From positions 18,265,752 to 18,329,751 of the forward strand of contig OZ024783.1 in NCBI GenBank assembly GCA_964017065.1: a stretch of DNA of 64,000 bases. The letters are read 5' to 3'. Shown here piece by piece: positions 1 through 13,400 of this stretch (the stretch's first letter is position 1; each line of letters opens with the position of its first letter). Made by a program: the position numbers and the translations under genes. The notes under the pieces were generated by a model. It was not told the DNA's origin and did no database searches. It saw only the letters and a program-made list of their open reading frames with translations. The stretch is from Haliclona indistincta (Eukaryota; Porifera; Demospongiae; Haplosclerida; Chalinidae).

Positions 1-183
1 GCAATCACTACAGCAGTCCTACAAGCCAGTTTAAACACTTCAGCTGTATCACCAGCGATCGTGTAGTTACAATGCTCAAGGCTGAAACACCTTCCAGGAC
101 TTTGTCATGCAAAACCACTACTAGCCATACGCACGTATCTTAACAAGGGCAATGCAGTAACAGAGAGCTTTTACAAATGCTGA
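1..183 (+). repeat. Unique leader of the compound satellite module, copy A
   Basis: Non-repetitive sequence at the window edge that recurs, in the same orientation, at 53174-53354. By eye I count seven substitutions over roughly 185 aligned bases and no indels. In both copies it runs straight into a polypurine tract. No coding potential is apparent. Because this copy starts at base 1, its true left boundary lies outside the window. Confidence 0.85.
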
Positions 184-552
184 GGGAGGGAGGGGGAGAG
201 AGAGGGATCGAGGGAGAAAGGGAGGGGAGGGTGGAGAGAGAGGAAGAGAGAGACAGAGAGAGGGAGGGGAAAGGGAGGGAGAGAGGGAGGGAGGAAGAGG
301 AGAAGGATGAATAGAGGGAAGGAGAGAGAGAGATAGGGAGAGGAGAGTGAAGGAGAGAAAGAGGGAAGGAGGGGAGCGGGAGCGAGGGGTGAGGTAGGGA
401 GAGAGGTAGGGAGAGAGGGGAGAGGAAGGGAGAGAGAGAGATGGAGGGAGAGAGAAAGAAAAAGGGATGGAGAGAGGGAAGGAGGGAGAGAGATAGGGAG
501 GAGAGAGATAGGGAGGAGAGAGAAAGGGAGAGTGAGGGAGAGAGATAGGGAG

Positions 553-607
<55 letters not shown>

Positions 608-1384
608 AGGGGAGAGGGAGGGAGAGAGCTAGATAGGGAGCGGAGAGGGAAGGAGAGAGATAGGGAGGGGAGAGGGAGGGAGAGAGCTAGATAGGGAGCG
701 GAGAGGGAAGGAGAGAGATAGGGAGGGGAGAGGGAGGGAGGGAGATAGGGAGGGGAGAGGGAAGGAGAGAGAGAGGGAGAGAAGAAGAAAGGGAGGGAGG
801 GAGGGGAGAGAGAGGAAGAGAGGAGAAAAGGAGAGAGGGAGAGAGAGGAGAAGGATGAAGAGAGGCAGAGATAGGGAGGGAAGAGTGAAGGAGAGAGGGA
901 GGGAATTAAGGAGGGAGGGGAGAGGGAGGGAGAGAGAAAAAGAGGGATGGAGAGAGGGAGGAAGGGAGAGAGATAGGGAGGGGAGAGGGAAGGAGAGAGG
1001 GAGGGGAGAGGAAGGGAGAGAGAGAGGGAGAGAGGGAGGAGAGAGGGAGGGAGAGAGAGAGGGGGGAGAGGGAGGGAGGGGAGAGGAAGAAGAGAGGGAG
1101 ATAGGGAGAGAAAGGGAAGGAGAGAGAGGGAGGAAGGACAGAGGGAGAGAGAGGGAGGAAGGACAGAGGGAGAGAGAGGGAGGAAGGACAGAGGGAGAGA
1201 GAGGGAGGAAGGACAGAGGGAGAGAGAGGGAGGAAGGACAGAGGGAGAGAGAGGGAGGAAGGACAGAGGGAGAGAGAGGGAGGAAGGACAGAGGGAGAGA
1301 GAGAGAGAGAGAGGGAGGGGAGAGGGAAGGAGAGAGAGAGGGAGGGAGCGAGAGAGAGAGAGAGAAAGGCAGAGAGGGAGAGAG
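184..1384 (+). repeat. Polypurine (G/A) low-complexity tract, copy A
   Basis: About 1.2 kb of almost pure G and A on the plus strand, with only scattered T and C. It contains a (GA)n run near 565-604, several GGGAGG-rich stretches and imperfect duplications (around 601-740). Such homopurine-homopyrimidine DNA can form triplex (H-DNA) structures; that is general knowledge, not shown here. Translations give only Arg/Glu/Gly-rich low complexity, so no gene is called. The matching tract at 53355-54312 is about 240 bp shorter. Confidence 0.95.
1122..1300 (+). repeat. 25 bp minisatellite inside the polypurine tract
   Basis: Seven near-identical tandem copies of a 25 bp unit containing GGAAGGACAGAGGG followed by a GA-rich spacer. 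The unit is still almost all purine; the single C in GGACAG marks each repeat. It is not equally amplified in the second polypurine tract (53355-54312), so the amplification is private to this copy. Confidence 0.85.
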
Positions 1385-1411
1385 GGCTATGGTGTCAATT
1401 CAAAACCACCA
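1385..1411 (+). repeat. Junction segment between polypurine tract and satellite, copy A
   Basis: A 27 bp segment, beginning GGCTATGGTGTCAATTC and ending ACCACCA, joins the polypurine tract to the first satellite monomer. The identical 27 bases occur at 54313-54339 at the same place in the second module. This makes the boundary a fixed part of the module, not a random edge of an array. Confidence 0.85.
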
Positions 1412-4400
1412 CGGAGGTATGGTAGTAAACATGTGTGTGTCGAGAGGTACGACACAGGTAGGTCAGTATACAAGCATGGTAGTAGACATGTGTGTGTTGA
1501 GAGGTATGACACAGGTAGGTCAGTATACAAGCATGGTAGTAGACATGTGTGTGTAGAGAGGTACGACACAGGCAGGTCAGTATACAAACATGGTAGTAGA
1601 CATGTGTGTGTTGAGAGGTATGACACAGGTAGGTCAGTATACAAGCATGGTAGTAGACATGTGTGTGTTGAGAGGTATGACACAGGTAGGTCAGTATACA
1701 AGCATGGTAGTAGACATGTGTGTTGAGAGGTATGACACAGGTAGGTCAGTATACAAACATGGTAGTAGACATGTGTGTGTTGAGAGGTATGACACAGGTA
1801 GGTCAGTATACAAGCATTGTAGTAGACATTTGTGAGAGGTATGACACAGGTAGGTCAGTATACAAGCATGGTAGTAGACATGTGTGAGAGGTACGACACA
1901 GGTAGGTCAGTATACAAGTATGGTAGTAGACATTTGTGAGAGGTATGACACAGGTAGGTCAGTATACAAACATGGTAGTAGACATGTGTGTGTTGAGAGG
2001 TATGACACAGGTAGGTCAGTATACAAGCATGGTAGTAGACATGTGTGAGAGGTACGACACAGGTAGGTCAGTACACAAGTATGGTAGTAGACATGTGTGT
2101 GAGGTATGACACAGGTAGGTCAGTATACAAGCATGGTAGTAGACATGTGTGTGTTGAGAGGTATGACACAGGTAGGTCAGTATACAAGCATGGTAGTAGA
2201 CATGTGTGTGAGGTATGACACAGGTAGGTCAGTACACAAGCATGGTAGTAGACATGTGTGTGCTGAGAGGTATGACACAGGTAGGTCAGTATACAAGCAT
2301 GGTAGTAGACATGTGTGTGTTGAGAGGTATGACACAGGTAGGTCAGTATACAAGCATAGTAGTAGACATGTGTGTGTTGAGAGGTATGACACAGGTAGGT
2401 CAGTATACAAGCATGGTAGTTGACATGTGTGTGTTGAGAGGTATGACACAGGTAGGTCAGTATACAAACATGGTAGTAGACATGTGTGTGTTGAGAGGTA
2501 TGACACAGGTAGGTCAGTATACAAGCATTGTAGTAGACATTTGTGAGAGGTATGACACTGGTAGGTCAGTATACAAGCATTGTAGTAGACATGTGTGTGT
2601 TGAGAGGTACGACACAGGTAGGTCAGTATACAAGCATGGTAGTAGACATGTGTGTGTTGAGAGGTACGACACAGGTAGGTCAGTACACAAGTATGGTAGT
2701 AGACATGTGTTTGAGGTATGACACAGGTAGGTCAGTATACAAGCATGGTAGTAGACATGTGTGTGTTGAGAGGTATGACACAGGTAGGTCAGTATACAAG
2801 CATGGTAGTAGACATGTGTGTGAGGTATGACACAGGTAGGTCAGTATACAAGCATGGTAGTAGACATGTGTGAGAGGTACGACACAGGTAGGTCAGTATA
2901 CAAGCATGGTAGTAGACATGTGTGTGAGGTATGACACAGGTAGGTCAGTATACAAGCATGGTAGTAGACATGTGTGAGAGGTACGACACAGGTAGGTCAG
3001 TACACAAGTATGGTAGTAGACATGTGTGTGAGGTATGACACAGGTAGGTCAGTATACAAGCATGGTAGTAGACATGTGTGTGTTGAGAGGTATGACACAG
3101 GTAGGTCAGTATACAAGCATGGTAGTAGACATGTGTGTGAGGTATGACACAGGTAGGTCAGTATACAAGCATGGTAGTAGACATGTGTGTGCTGAGAGGT
3201 ATGACACAGGTAGGTCAGTATACAAGCATGGTAGTAGACATGTGTGTGTTGAGAGGTACGACACAGGTAGGTCAGTATACAAGCATAGTAGTAGACATGT
3301 GTGTGTTGAGAGGTATGACACAGGTAGGTCAGTATACAAGCATGGTAGTAGACATGTGTGTCAGGTATGACACAGGTAGGTCAGAATACAAGCATGGTAG
3401 TAGACAAGTGTGTGTTGAGAGGTACGACACAGGTAGGTCAGTATACAAGCATGGTAGTAGACATGTGTGTTGAGAGGTATGACACAGGTAGGTCAGTATA
3501 CAAACATGGTAGTAGACATGTGTGTGTTGAGAGGTATGACACAGGTAGGTCAGTACACAAGTATGGTAGTAGACATGTGTGTGAGGTATGATACAGGTAG
3601 GTCAGTATACAAGCATGGTAGTAGACATGTGTGTGTTGAGAGGTATGACACAGGTAGGTCAGAATACAAGCATGGTAGTAGACATGTGTGTGTTGAGAGG
3701 TACGACACAGGTAGGTCAGTACACAAGTATGGTAGTAGACATGAGTGTGAGGTATGACACAGGTAGGTAAGTATACAAGCATGGTAGTAGACATGTGTGT
3801 GTTGAGAGGTATGACACAGGTAGGTCAGTATACAAGCATGGTAGTAGACATGTGTGTGAGGTATGACACAGGTAGGTCAGTATACAAGCATGGTAGTAGA
3901 CATGTGTGAGAGGTACGACACAGGTAGGTCAGTACACAAGTATGGTAGTAGACATGTGTGTGAGGTATGACACAGGTAGGTCAGTATACAAGCATGGTAG
4001 TAGACATGTGTGTGTTGAGAGGTATGACACAGGTAGGTCAGTATACAAGCATGGTAGTAGACATGTGTGTGAGGTATGACACAGGTAGGTCAGTATACAA
4101 GCATGGTAGTAGACATGTGTGTGCTGAGAGGTACGACACAGGTAGGTCAGTATACAAGAATGGTAGTAGACATGTGTGTGAGGTATGACACAGGTAGGTC
4201 AGAATACAAGCATGGTAGTAGACATGTGTGTGAGGTATGACACAGGTAGGTCAGTATACAAGCATGGTAGTAGACATGTGTGTGTTGAGAGGTATGACAC
4301 AGGTAGGTCAGAATACAAGCATGGTAGTAGACATGTGTGTGTTGAGAGGTACGACACAGGTAGGTCAGTACACAAGTATGGTAGTAGACATGAGTGTGAG

Positions 4401-7400
4401 GTATGACACAGGTAGGTAAGTATACAAGCATGGTAGTAGACATGTGTGTGTTGAGAGGTATGACACAGGTAGGTCAGTATACAAGCATGGTAGTAGACAT
4501 GTGTGTGAGGTATGACACAGGTAGGTCAGTATACAAGCATGGTAGTAGACATGTGTGAGAGGTACGACACAGGTAGGTCAGTACACAAGTATGGTAGTAG
4601 ACATGTGTGTGAGGTATGACACAGGTAGGTCAGTATACAAGCATGGTAGTAGACATGTGTGTGTTGAGAGGTATGACACAGGTAGGTCAGTATACAAGCA
4701 TGGTAGTAGACATGTGTGTGAGGTATGACACAGGTAGGTCAGTATACAAGCATGGTAGTAGACATGTGTGTGCTGAGAGGTACGACACAGGTAGGTCAGT
4801 ATACAAGAATGGTAGTAGACATGTGTGTGAGGTATGACACAGGTAGGTCAGAATACAAGCATGGTAGTAGACATGTGTGTGTTGAGAGGTATGACACAGG
4901 TAGGTCAGAATACAAGCATGGTAGTAGACATGTGTGTGTTGAGAGGTATGAGACAGGTAGGTCAGAATACAAGCATGGTAGTAGACATGTGTGTGTTGAG
5001 AGGTATGACACAGGTAGGTCAGTATACAAGCATGGTAGTAGACATGTGTGTGAGGTATGACACAGGTAGGTCAGAATACAAGCATGGTAGTAGACATGTG
5101 TGTGTTGAGAGGTATGACACAGGTAGGTCAGTATACAAGCATGGTAGTAGACATGTGTGTGAGCTATGACACAGGTAGGTCAGTATACAAGCATGGTAGT
5201 AGACATGTGTGTTGAGAGGTATGACACAGGTAGGTCAGTATACAAACATGGTAGTAGACATGTGTGTGTTGAGAGGTATGACACAGGTAGGTCAGTATAC
5301 AAGTATGGTAGTAGACATGTGTGAGAGGTATGACACAGGTAGGTCAGTATACAAGCATTGTAGTAGACATGTGTGTGTTGAGAGGTATGACACAGGTAGG
5401 TCAGTATACAAGCATGGTAGTAGACATGTGTGTGAGGTATGACACAGGTAGGTCAGTACACAAGCATGGTAGTAGACATGTGTGAGAGGTACGACACAGG
5501 TAGGTCAGTACACAAGTATGGTAGTAGACATGTGTGTGAGGTATGACACAGGTAGGTCAGTATACAAGCATGGTAGTAGACATGTGTGTGTTGAGAGGTA
5601 TGACACAGGTAGGTCAGTATACAAGCATGGTAGTAGACATGTGTGTGAGGTATGACACAGGTGTACACAGGTAGGTCAGTATACAAGCATTGTAGTAGAC
5701 ATGTGTGTGTTGAGAGGTATGACACAGGTAGGTCAGTATACAAGCATGGTAGTAGACATGTGTGTGAGGTATGACACAGGTAGGTCAGTATACAAGCATG
5801 GTAGTAGACATGTGTGAGAGGTACGACACAGGTAGGTCAGTACACAAGTATGGTAGTAGACATGTGTGTGAGGTATGACACAGGTAGGTCAGTATACAAG
5901 CATGGTAGTAGACATGTGTGTGTTGAGAGGTATGACACAGGTAGGTCAGTATACAAGCATGGTAGTAGACATGTGTGTGAGGTATGACACAGGTAGGTCA
6001 GTATACAAGCATGGTAGTAGACATGTGTGTGAGGTATGACACAGGTAGGTCAGTATACAAGCATGGTAGTAGACATGTGTGTGCTGAGAGGTACGACACA
6101 GGTAGGTCAGTATACAAGAATGGTAGTAGACATGTGTGTGTTGAGAGGTATGACAAAGGTAGGTCAGAATACAAGCATGGTAGTAGACATGTGTGTGTTG
6201 AGAGGTATGACACAGGTAGGTCAGTATACAAGCATAGTAGTAGACATGTGTGTGTTGAGAGGTATGACACAGGTAGGTCAGTATACAAGCATGGTAGTAG
6301 ACATGTGTGTGAGGTATGACACAGGTAGGTCAGTATACAAGCATGGTAGTAGACATGTGTGTGTTGAGAGGTATGACACAGGTAGGTCAGTATACAAGCA
6401 TGGTAGTAGACATGTGTGTGCTGAGAGGTACGACACAGGTAGGTCAATATACAAGCATGGTAGTAGACACGTGTGAGAGGTATGACACAGGTAGGTCAGT
6501 ATACAAGCATGGTAGTAGACATGTGTGTGTTGAGAGGTAGGACACAGGTAGGTCAGTATACAAGCATGGTAGTAGACACGTGTGTGTTGAGAGGTACGAC
6601 ACAGGTAGGTCAATATACAAGCATGGTAGTAGACACGTGTGAGAGGTATGACACAGGTAGGTCAGCATACAAGCATGGTAGTAGACATGTATGTGTTGAG
6701 AGGTATGACACAGGTAGGTCAGAATACAAGCATGGTAGTAGACATGTGTGTGTTGAGAGGTATGACACAGGTAGGTCAGAATACAAGCATGGTAGTAGAC
6801 ATGTGTGTGTTGAGAGGTATGACACAGGTAGGTCAGTATACAAGCATGGTAGTAGACATGTGTGTGAGGTATGACACAGGTAGGTCAGAATACAAGCATG
6901 GTAGTAGACATGTGTGTGTTGAGAGGTATGACACAGGTAGGTCAGTATACAAGCATGGTAGTAGACATGTGTGTGAGCTATGACACAGGTAGGTCAGTAT
7001 ACAAGCATGGTAGTAGACATGTGTGTTGAGAGGTATGACACAGGTAGGTCAGTATACAAACATGGTAGTAGACATGTGTGTGTTGAGAGGTATGACACAG
7101 GTAGGTCAGTATACAAGTATGGTAGTAGACATGTGTGAGAGGTATGACACAGGTAGGTAAGTATACAAGCATTGTAGTAGACATGTGTGTGTTGAGAGGT
7201 ATGACACAGGTAGGTCAGTATACAAGCATGGTAGTAGACATGTGTGTGAGGTATGACACAGGTAGGTCAGTATACAAGCATGGTAGTAGACATGTGTGTG
7301 AGGTATGACACAGGTAGGTCAGTATACAAGCATGGTAGTAGACATGTGTGTGTTGAGAGGTATGACACAGGTAGGTCAGTATACAAGCATGGTAGTAGAC

Positions 7401-10400
7401 ATGTGTGTGAGGTATGACACAGGTAGGTCAGTATACAAGCATGGTAGTAGACATGTGTGTGCTGAGAGGTACGACACAGGTAGGTCAGTACACAAGTATG
7501 GTAGTAGACATGTGTGTGAGGTATGACACAGGTAGGTCAGTATTCAAGCATGGTAGTAGACATGTGTGTGTTGAGAGGTATGACACAGGTAGGTCAGTAT
7601 ACAAGCATGGTAGTAGACATGTGTGTGAGGTATGACACAGGTAGGTCAGTATACAAGCATGGTAGTAGACATGTGTGTGTTGAGAGGTATGACACAGGTA
7701 GGTCAGTATACAAGCATGGTAGTAGACATGTGTGTGAGGTATGACACAGGTAGGTCAGTATACAAGCATGGTCGTAGACATGTGTGTGCTGAGAGGTACG
7801 ACACAGGTAGGTCAGTATACAAGAATGGTAGTAGACATGTGTGTGTTGAGAGGTATGACAAAGGTAGGTCAGAATACAAGCATGGTAGTAGACATGTGTG
7901 TGTTGAGAGGTATGACACAGGTAGGTCAGTATACAAGCATAGTAGTAGACATGTGTGTGTTGAGAGGTATGACACAGGTAGGTCAGTATACAAGCATGGT
8001 AGTAGACATGTGTGTGAGGTATGACACAGGTAGGTCAGTATACAAGCATGGTAGTAGACATGTGTGTGTTGAGAGGTATGACACAGGTAGGTCAGTATAC
8101 AAGCATGGTAGTAGACATGTGTGTGCTGAGAGGTACGACACAGGTAGGTCAATATACAAGCATGGTAGTAGACACGTGTGAGAGGTATGACACAGGTAGG
8201 TCAGTATACAAGCATGGTAGTAGACATGTGTGTGTTGAGAGGTAGGACACAGGTAGGTCAGTATACAAGCATGGTAGTAGACATGTGTGTGTTGAGAGGT
8301 ACGACACAGGTAGGTCAGTATACAAGCATGGTAGTAGACATGTGTGTGTTGAGAGGTATGACACAGGTAGGTCAGTATACAAGCATGGTAGTAGACATGT
8401 GTGTGTTGAGAGATACACAGGTAGGTCATATACAAGCATGGTAGTAGACATGTATGTGTTGAGAGGTACGACACAGGAAGGGCAGTATACAAGCATGGTA
8501 GTAGACATGTGTGAGAGGTATGACACAGGTAGGTCAGTAAACAAGCATGGTAGTAGACATGTGTGAGAGGTATGACACAGGTAGGTCAGTATACAAGCAT
8601 GGTAGTAGACATGTGTGTGTTGAGAGGTATGACACAGGTAGGTCATATACAAGCATGGTAGTAGACATGTGTGTGTTGAGACATACGACACAGGTAGGTC
8701 AGTATACAAGCATGGTAGTAGACATGTGTGTGAGGTATGACACAGGTAGGTCAGTATAAAAGCATGGTAGTAGACATGTGTGTGATGAGAGGAACGACAC
8801 AGGTAGGTCAGTATACAAGCATGGTAGTAGACATGTGTGAGAGGTATGTCACAGGTAGGTCAGTATACAAGCATGGTAGTAGACATGTGTGAGAGGTACG
8901 ACACAGGTAGGTCAGTACACAAGTATGGTAGTAGACATGTGTGTGAGGTATGACACAGGTAGGTCAGTATACAAGCATGGTAGTAGACATGTGTGTGTTG
9001 AGAGGTATGACACAGGTAGGTCAGTATACAAGCATGGTAGTAGACATGTGTGTGAGGTATGACACAGGTAGGTCAGTATACAAGCATGGTAGTAGACATG
9101 TGTGTGTTGAGAGGTATGACACAGGTAGGTCAGTATACAAGCATGGTAGTAGACATGTGTGTGAGGTATGACACAGGTAGGTCAGTATACAAGCATGGTA
9201 GTAGACATGTGTGTGCTGAGAGGTACGACACAGGTAGGTCAGTATACAAGAATGGTAGTAGACATGTGTGTGTTGAGAGGTATGACAAAGGTAGGTCAGA
9301 ATACAAGCATGGTAGTAGACATGTGTGTGTTGAGAGGTATGACACAGGTAGGTCAGTATACAAGCATAGTAGTAGACATGTGTGTGTTGAGAGGTATGAC
9401 ACAGGTAGGTCAGTATACAAGCATGGTAGTAGACATGTGTGTGAGGTATGACACAGGTAGGTCAGTATACAAGCATGGTAGTAGACATGTGTGTGTTGAG
9501 AGGTATGACACAGGTAGGTCAGTATACAAGCATGGTAGTAGACATGTGTGTGTTGAGAGGTATGACACAGGTAGGTCAGAATACAAGCATGGTAGTAGAC
9601 ATGTGTGTGTTGAGAGGTATGACACAGGTAGGTCAGTATACAAGCATGGTAGTAGACATGTGTGTGAGGTATGACACAGGTAGGTCAGAATACAAGCATG
9701 GTAGTAGACATGTGTGTGTTGAGAGGTATGACACAGGTAGGTCAGTATACAAGCATGGTAGTAGACATGTGTGTGAGCTATGACACAGGTAGGTCAGTAT
9801 ACAAGCATGGTAGTAGACATGTGTGTTGAGAGGTATGACACAGGTAGGTCAGTATACAAACATGGTAGTAGACATGTGTGTGTTGAGAGGTATGACACAG
9901 GTAGGTCAGTATACAAGTATGGTAGTAGACATGTGTGAGAGGTATGACACAGGTAGGTAAGTATACAAGCATTGTAGTAGACATGTGTGTGTTGAGAGGT
10001 ATGACACAGGTAGGTCAGTATACAAGCATGGTAGTAGACATGTGTGTGAGGTATGACACAGGTAGGTCAGTATACAAGCATGGTAGTAGACATGTGTGAG
10101 AGGTACGACACAGGTAGGTCAGTATACAAGCATGGTAGTAGACATGTGTGTGTTGAGAGGTATGACACAGGTAGGTCATATACAAGCATGGTAGTAGACA
10201 TGTGTGTGTTGAGACATACGACACAGGTAGGTCAGTATACAAGCATGGTGGTAGACATGTGTGTGAGGTATGACACAGGTAGGTCAGTATACAAGCATGG
10301 TAGTAGACATGTGTGTGATGAGAGGAACGACACAGGTAGGTCAGTATACAAGCATGGTAGTAGACATGTGTGAGAGGTATGTCACAGGCAGGTCAGTATA

Positions 10401-13400
10401 CAAGCATGGTAGTAGACATGTGTGAGAGGTATGTCACAGGTAGGTCAGTATACAAGCATGGTAGTAGACATGTGTGTGTTGAGAGGTATGACACAGGTAG
10501 GTCAGTATACAAGCATGGTAGTAGACATGTGTGTGAGGTATGACACAGGTAGGTCATTATACAAGCATGGTAGTAGACATGTGTGAGAGGTACGACACAG
10601 GTAGGTCAGTACACAAGTATGGTAGTAGACATGTGTGTGAGGTATGACACAGGTAGGTCAGTATACAAGCATGGTAGTAGACATGTGTGTGTTGAGAGGT
10701 ATGACACAGGTAGGTCAGTATACAAGCATGGTAGTAGACATGTGTGTGAGGTATGACACAGGTAGGTCAGTATACAAGCATGGTAGTAGACATGTGTGTG
10801 TTGAGAGGTATGACACAGGTGGGTCAGTATACAAGCATGGTAGTAGACATGTGTGTGAGGTATGACACAGGTAGGTCAGTATACAAGAATGGTAGTAGAC
10901 ATGTGTGTGTTGAGAGGTATGACACAGGTAGGTCAGAATACAAGCATGGTAGTAGACATGTGTGTGTTGAGAGGTATGACACAGGTAGGTCAGAATACAA
11001 GCATGGTAGTAGACATGTGTGTGTTGAGAGGTATGACACAGGTAGGTCAGTATACAAGCATAGTAGTAGACATGTGTGTGTTGAGAGGTATGACACAGGT
11101 AGGTCAGTATACAAGCATGGTAGTAGACATGTGTGTGAGGTATGACACAGGTAGGTCAGAATACAAGCATGGTAGTAGACATGTGTGTGTTGAGAGGTAT
11201 GACACAGGTAGGTCAGTATACAAGCATGGTAGTAGACATGTGTGTGCTGAGAGGTACGACACAGGTAGGTCAGTATACAAGCATGGTAGTAGACACGTGT
11301 GAGAGGTATGACACAGGTAGGTCAGTATACAAGCATGGTAGTAGACATGTGTGTGTTGAGAGGTAGGACACAGGTAGGTCAGTATACAAGCATGGTAGTA
11401 GACATGTGTGTGTTGAGAGGTACGACACAGGTAGGTCAGTATACAAGCATGGTAGTAGACATGTGTGTGTTGAGAGGTATGACACAGGTAGGTCAGTATA
11501 CAAGCATGGTAGTAGACATGTGTGTGTTGAGAGGTATGACACAGGTAGGTCAGTATACAAGCATGGTAGTAGACATGTGTGTGAGGTATGACAGAGGTAG
11601 GTCAGTATACAAGCACGGTAGTAGACACGTGTGTGTTGAGAGGTACAACACAGGTAGGTCAGTATACAAGCATGGTAGTAGACATGTGTGCATGTGTTGA
11701 GAGGTACGACACAGGTAGGTCAGCATACAAGCATGGTACTAGACATGTGTGTGTTGAGAGGTATGACACAGGTAGGTCATATACAAGCATGGTAGTAGAC
11801 ACGTGTGTGTTGAGAGGTACGACACAGGTAGGTCAGTATATAAGCATGGTAGTAGACATGTGTGAGAGGTACGACACAGGTAGGTCAGTATACAAGCATG
11901 GTAGTAGACATGTGTGTGAGGTACGACACAGGTAGGTCAGTATACAAGCATTGTAGTAGACATTTGTGAGAGGTATGACACAGGTAGGTCAGTATACAAG
12001 CATGGTAGTAGACATGTGTGTGTTGAGAGGTATGACACAGGTAGGTCAGTATACAAGCATGGTAGTAGACATGTGTGTGTTGAGAGGTATGACACAGGTA
12101 GGTCAGTATACAAGCATGGTAGTAGACATGTGTGAGAGGTATGACACAGGTAGGTCAGTATACAAGCATTGTAGTAGACATTTGTGAGAGGTATGACACA
12201 GGTAGGTCAGTATACAAGCATGGTAGTAGACATGTGTGTGTTGAGAGGTATGACACAGGTAGGTCAGTATACAAGCATGGTAGTAGACATTTGTGAGAGG
12301 TATGACACAGGTAGGTCAGTATACAAGTATGGTAGTAGACATGTGTGTGTTGAGAGGTATGACACAGGTAGGTCAGTATACAAGCATTGTAGTAGACATT
12401 TGTGAGAGGTATGACACAGGTAGGTCAGTATACAAGTATGGTAGTAGACATGTGTGTGTTGAGAGGTATGACACAGGTAGGTCAGTATACAAACATGGTA
12501 GTAGACATGTGTGTGTTGAGAGGTATGACACAGGTAGGTCAGTATACAAGCATGGTAGTAGACATGTGTGAGTTGAGAGGTATGACACAGGTAGGCCAGT
12601 ATACAAACATGGTAGTAGACATGTGTGTGTTGAGAGGTACGACACAGGTAGGTCAGTATACAAGCATGGTAGTAGACATGTGTGAGAGGTACGACACAGG
12701 TAGGTCAGTATACAAGCATGGTAGTAGACATGTGTGTGTTGAGAGGTATGACACAGGTAGGTCAGTATACAAGCATTGTAGTAGACATTTGTGAGAGGTA
12801 TGACACAGGTAGGTCAGTATACAAGCATGGTAGTAGACATGTGTGAGAGGTACGACACAGGTAGGTCAGTATACAAGCATGGTAGTAGACATGTGTGTGT
12901 TGAGAGGTACGACACAGGTAGGTCAGTATACAAGCATGGTAGTAGACATGTGTGTGTTGAGAGGTACGACACAGGTAGGTCAGTATACAAGCATGGTAGT
13001 AGACATGTGTGTGTTGAGTGGTACGACACAGGTAGGTCAGTACACAAGTATGGTAGTAGACATGTGTGTGAGGTATGACACAGGTAGGTCAGTATACAAG
13101 CATGGTAGTAGACATGTGTGTGTTGAGAGGTATGACACAGGTAGGTCAGTATACAAGTATGGTAGTAGACATGTGTGTGAGGTATGACACAGGTAGGTCA
13201 GTATACAAGCATGGTAGTAGACATGTGTGTGTTGAGAGGTATGACACAGGTAGGTCAGTATACAAGTATGGTAGTAGACATGTGTGTGAGGTATGACACA
13301 GGTAGGTCAGTATACAAGCATGGTAGTAGACATGTGTGTGCTGAGAGGTATGACACAGGTAGGTCAGTATACAAGCATGGTAGTAGACATGTGTGTGTTG

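Noticed and set aside
855..1556. 233-codon Arg/Glu/Gly-rich open frame in the polypurine tract
   Set aside because: It is a read-through of G/A-only low-complexity DNA into satellite, with no domain and no conservation of frame in the second copy.
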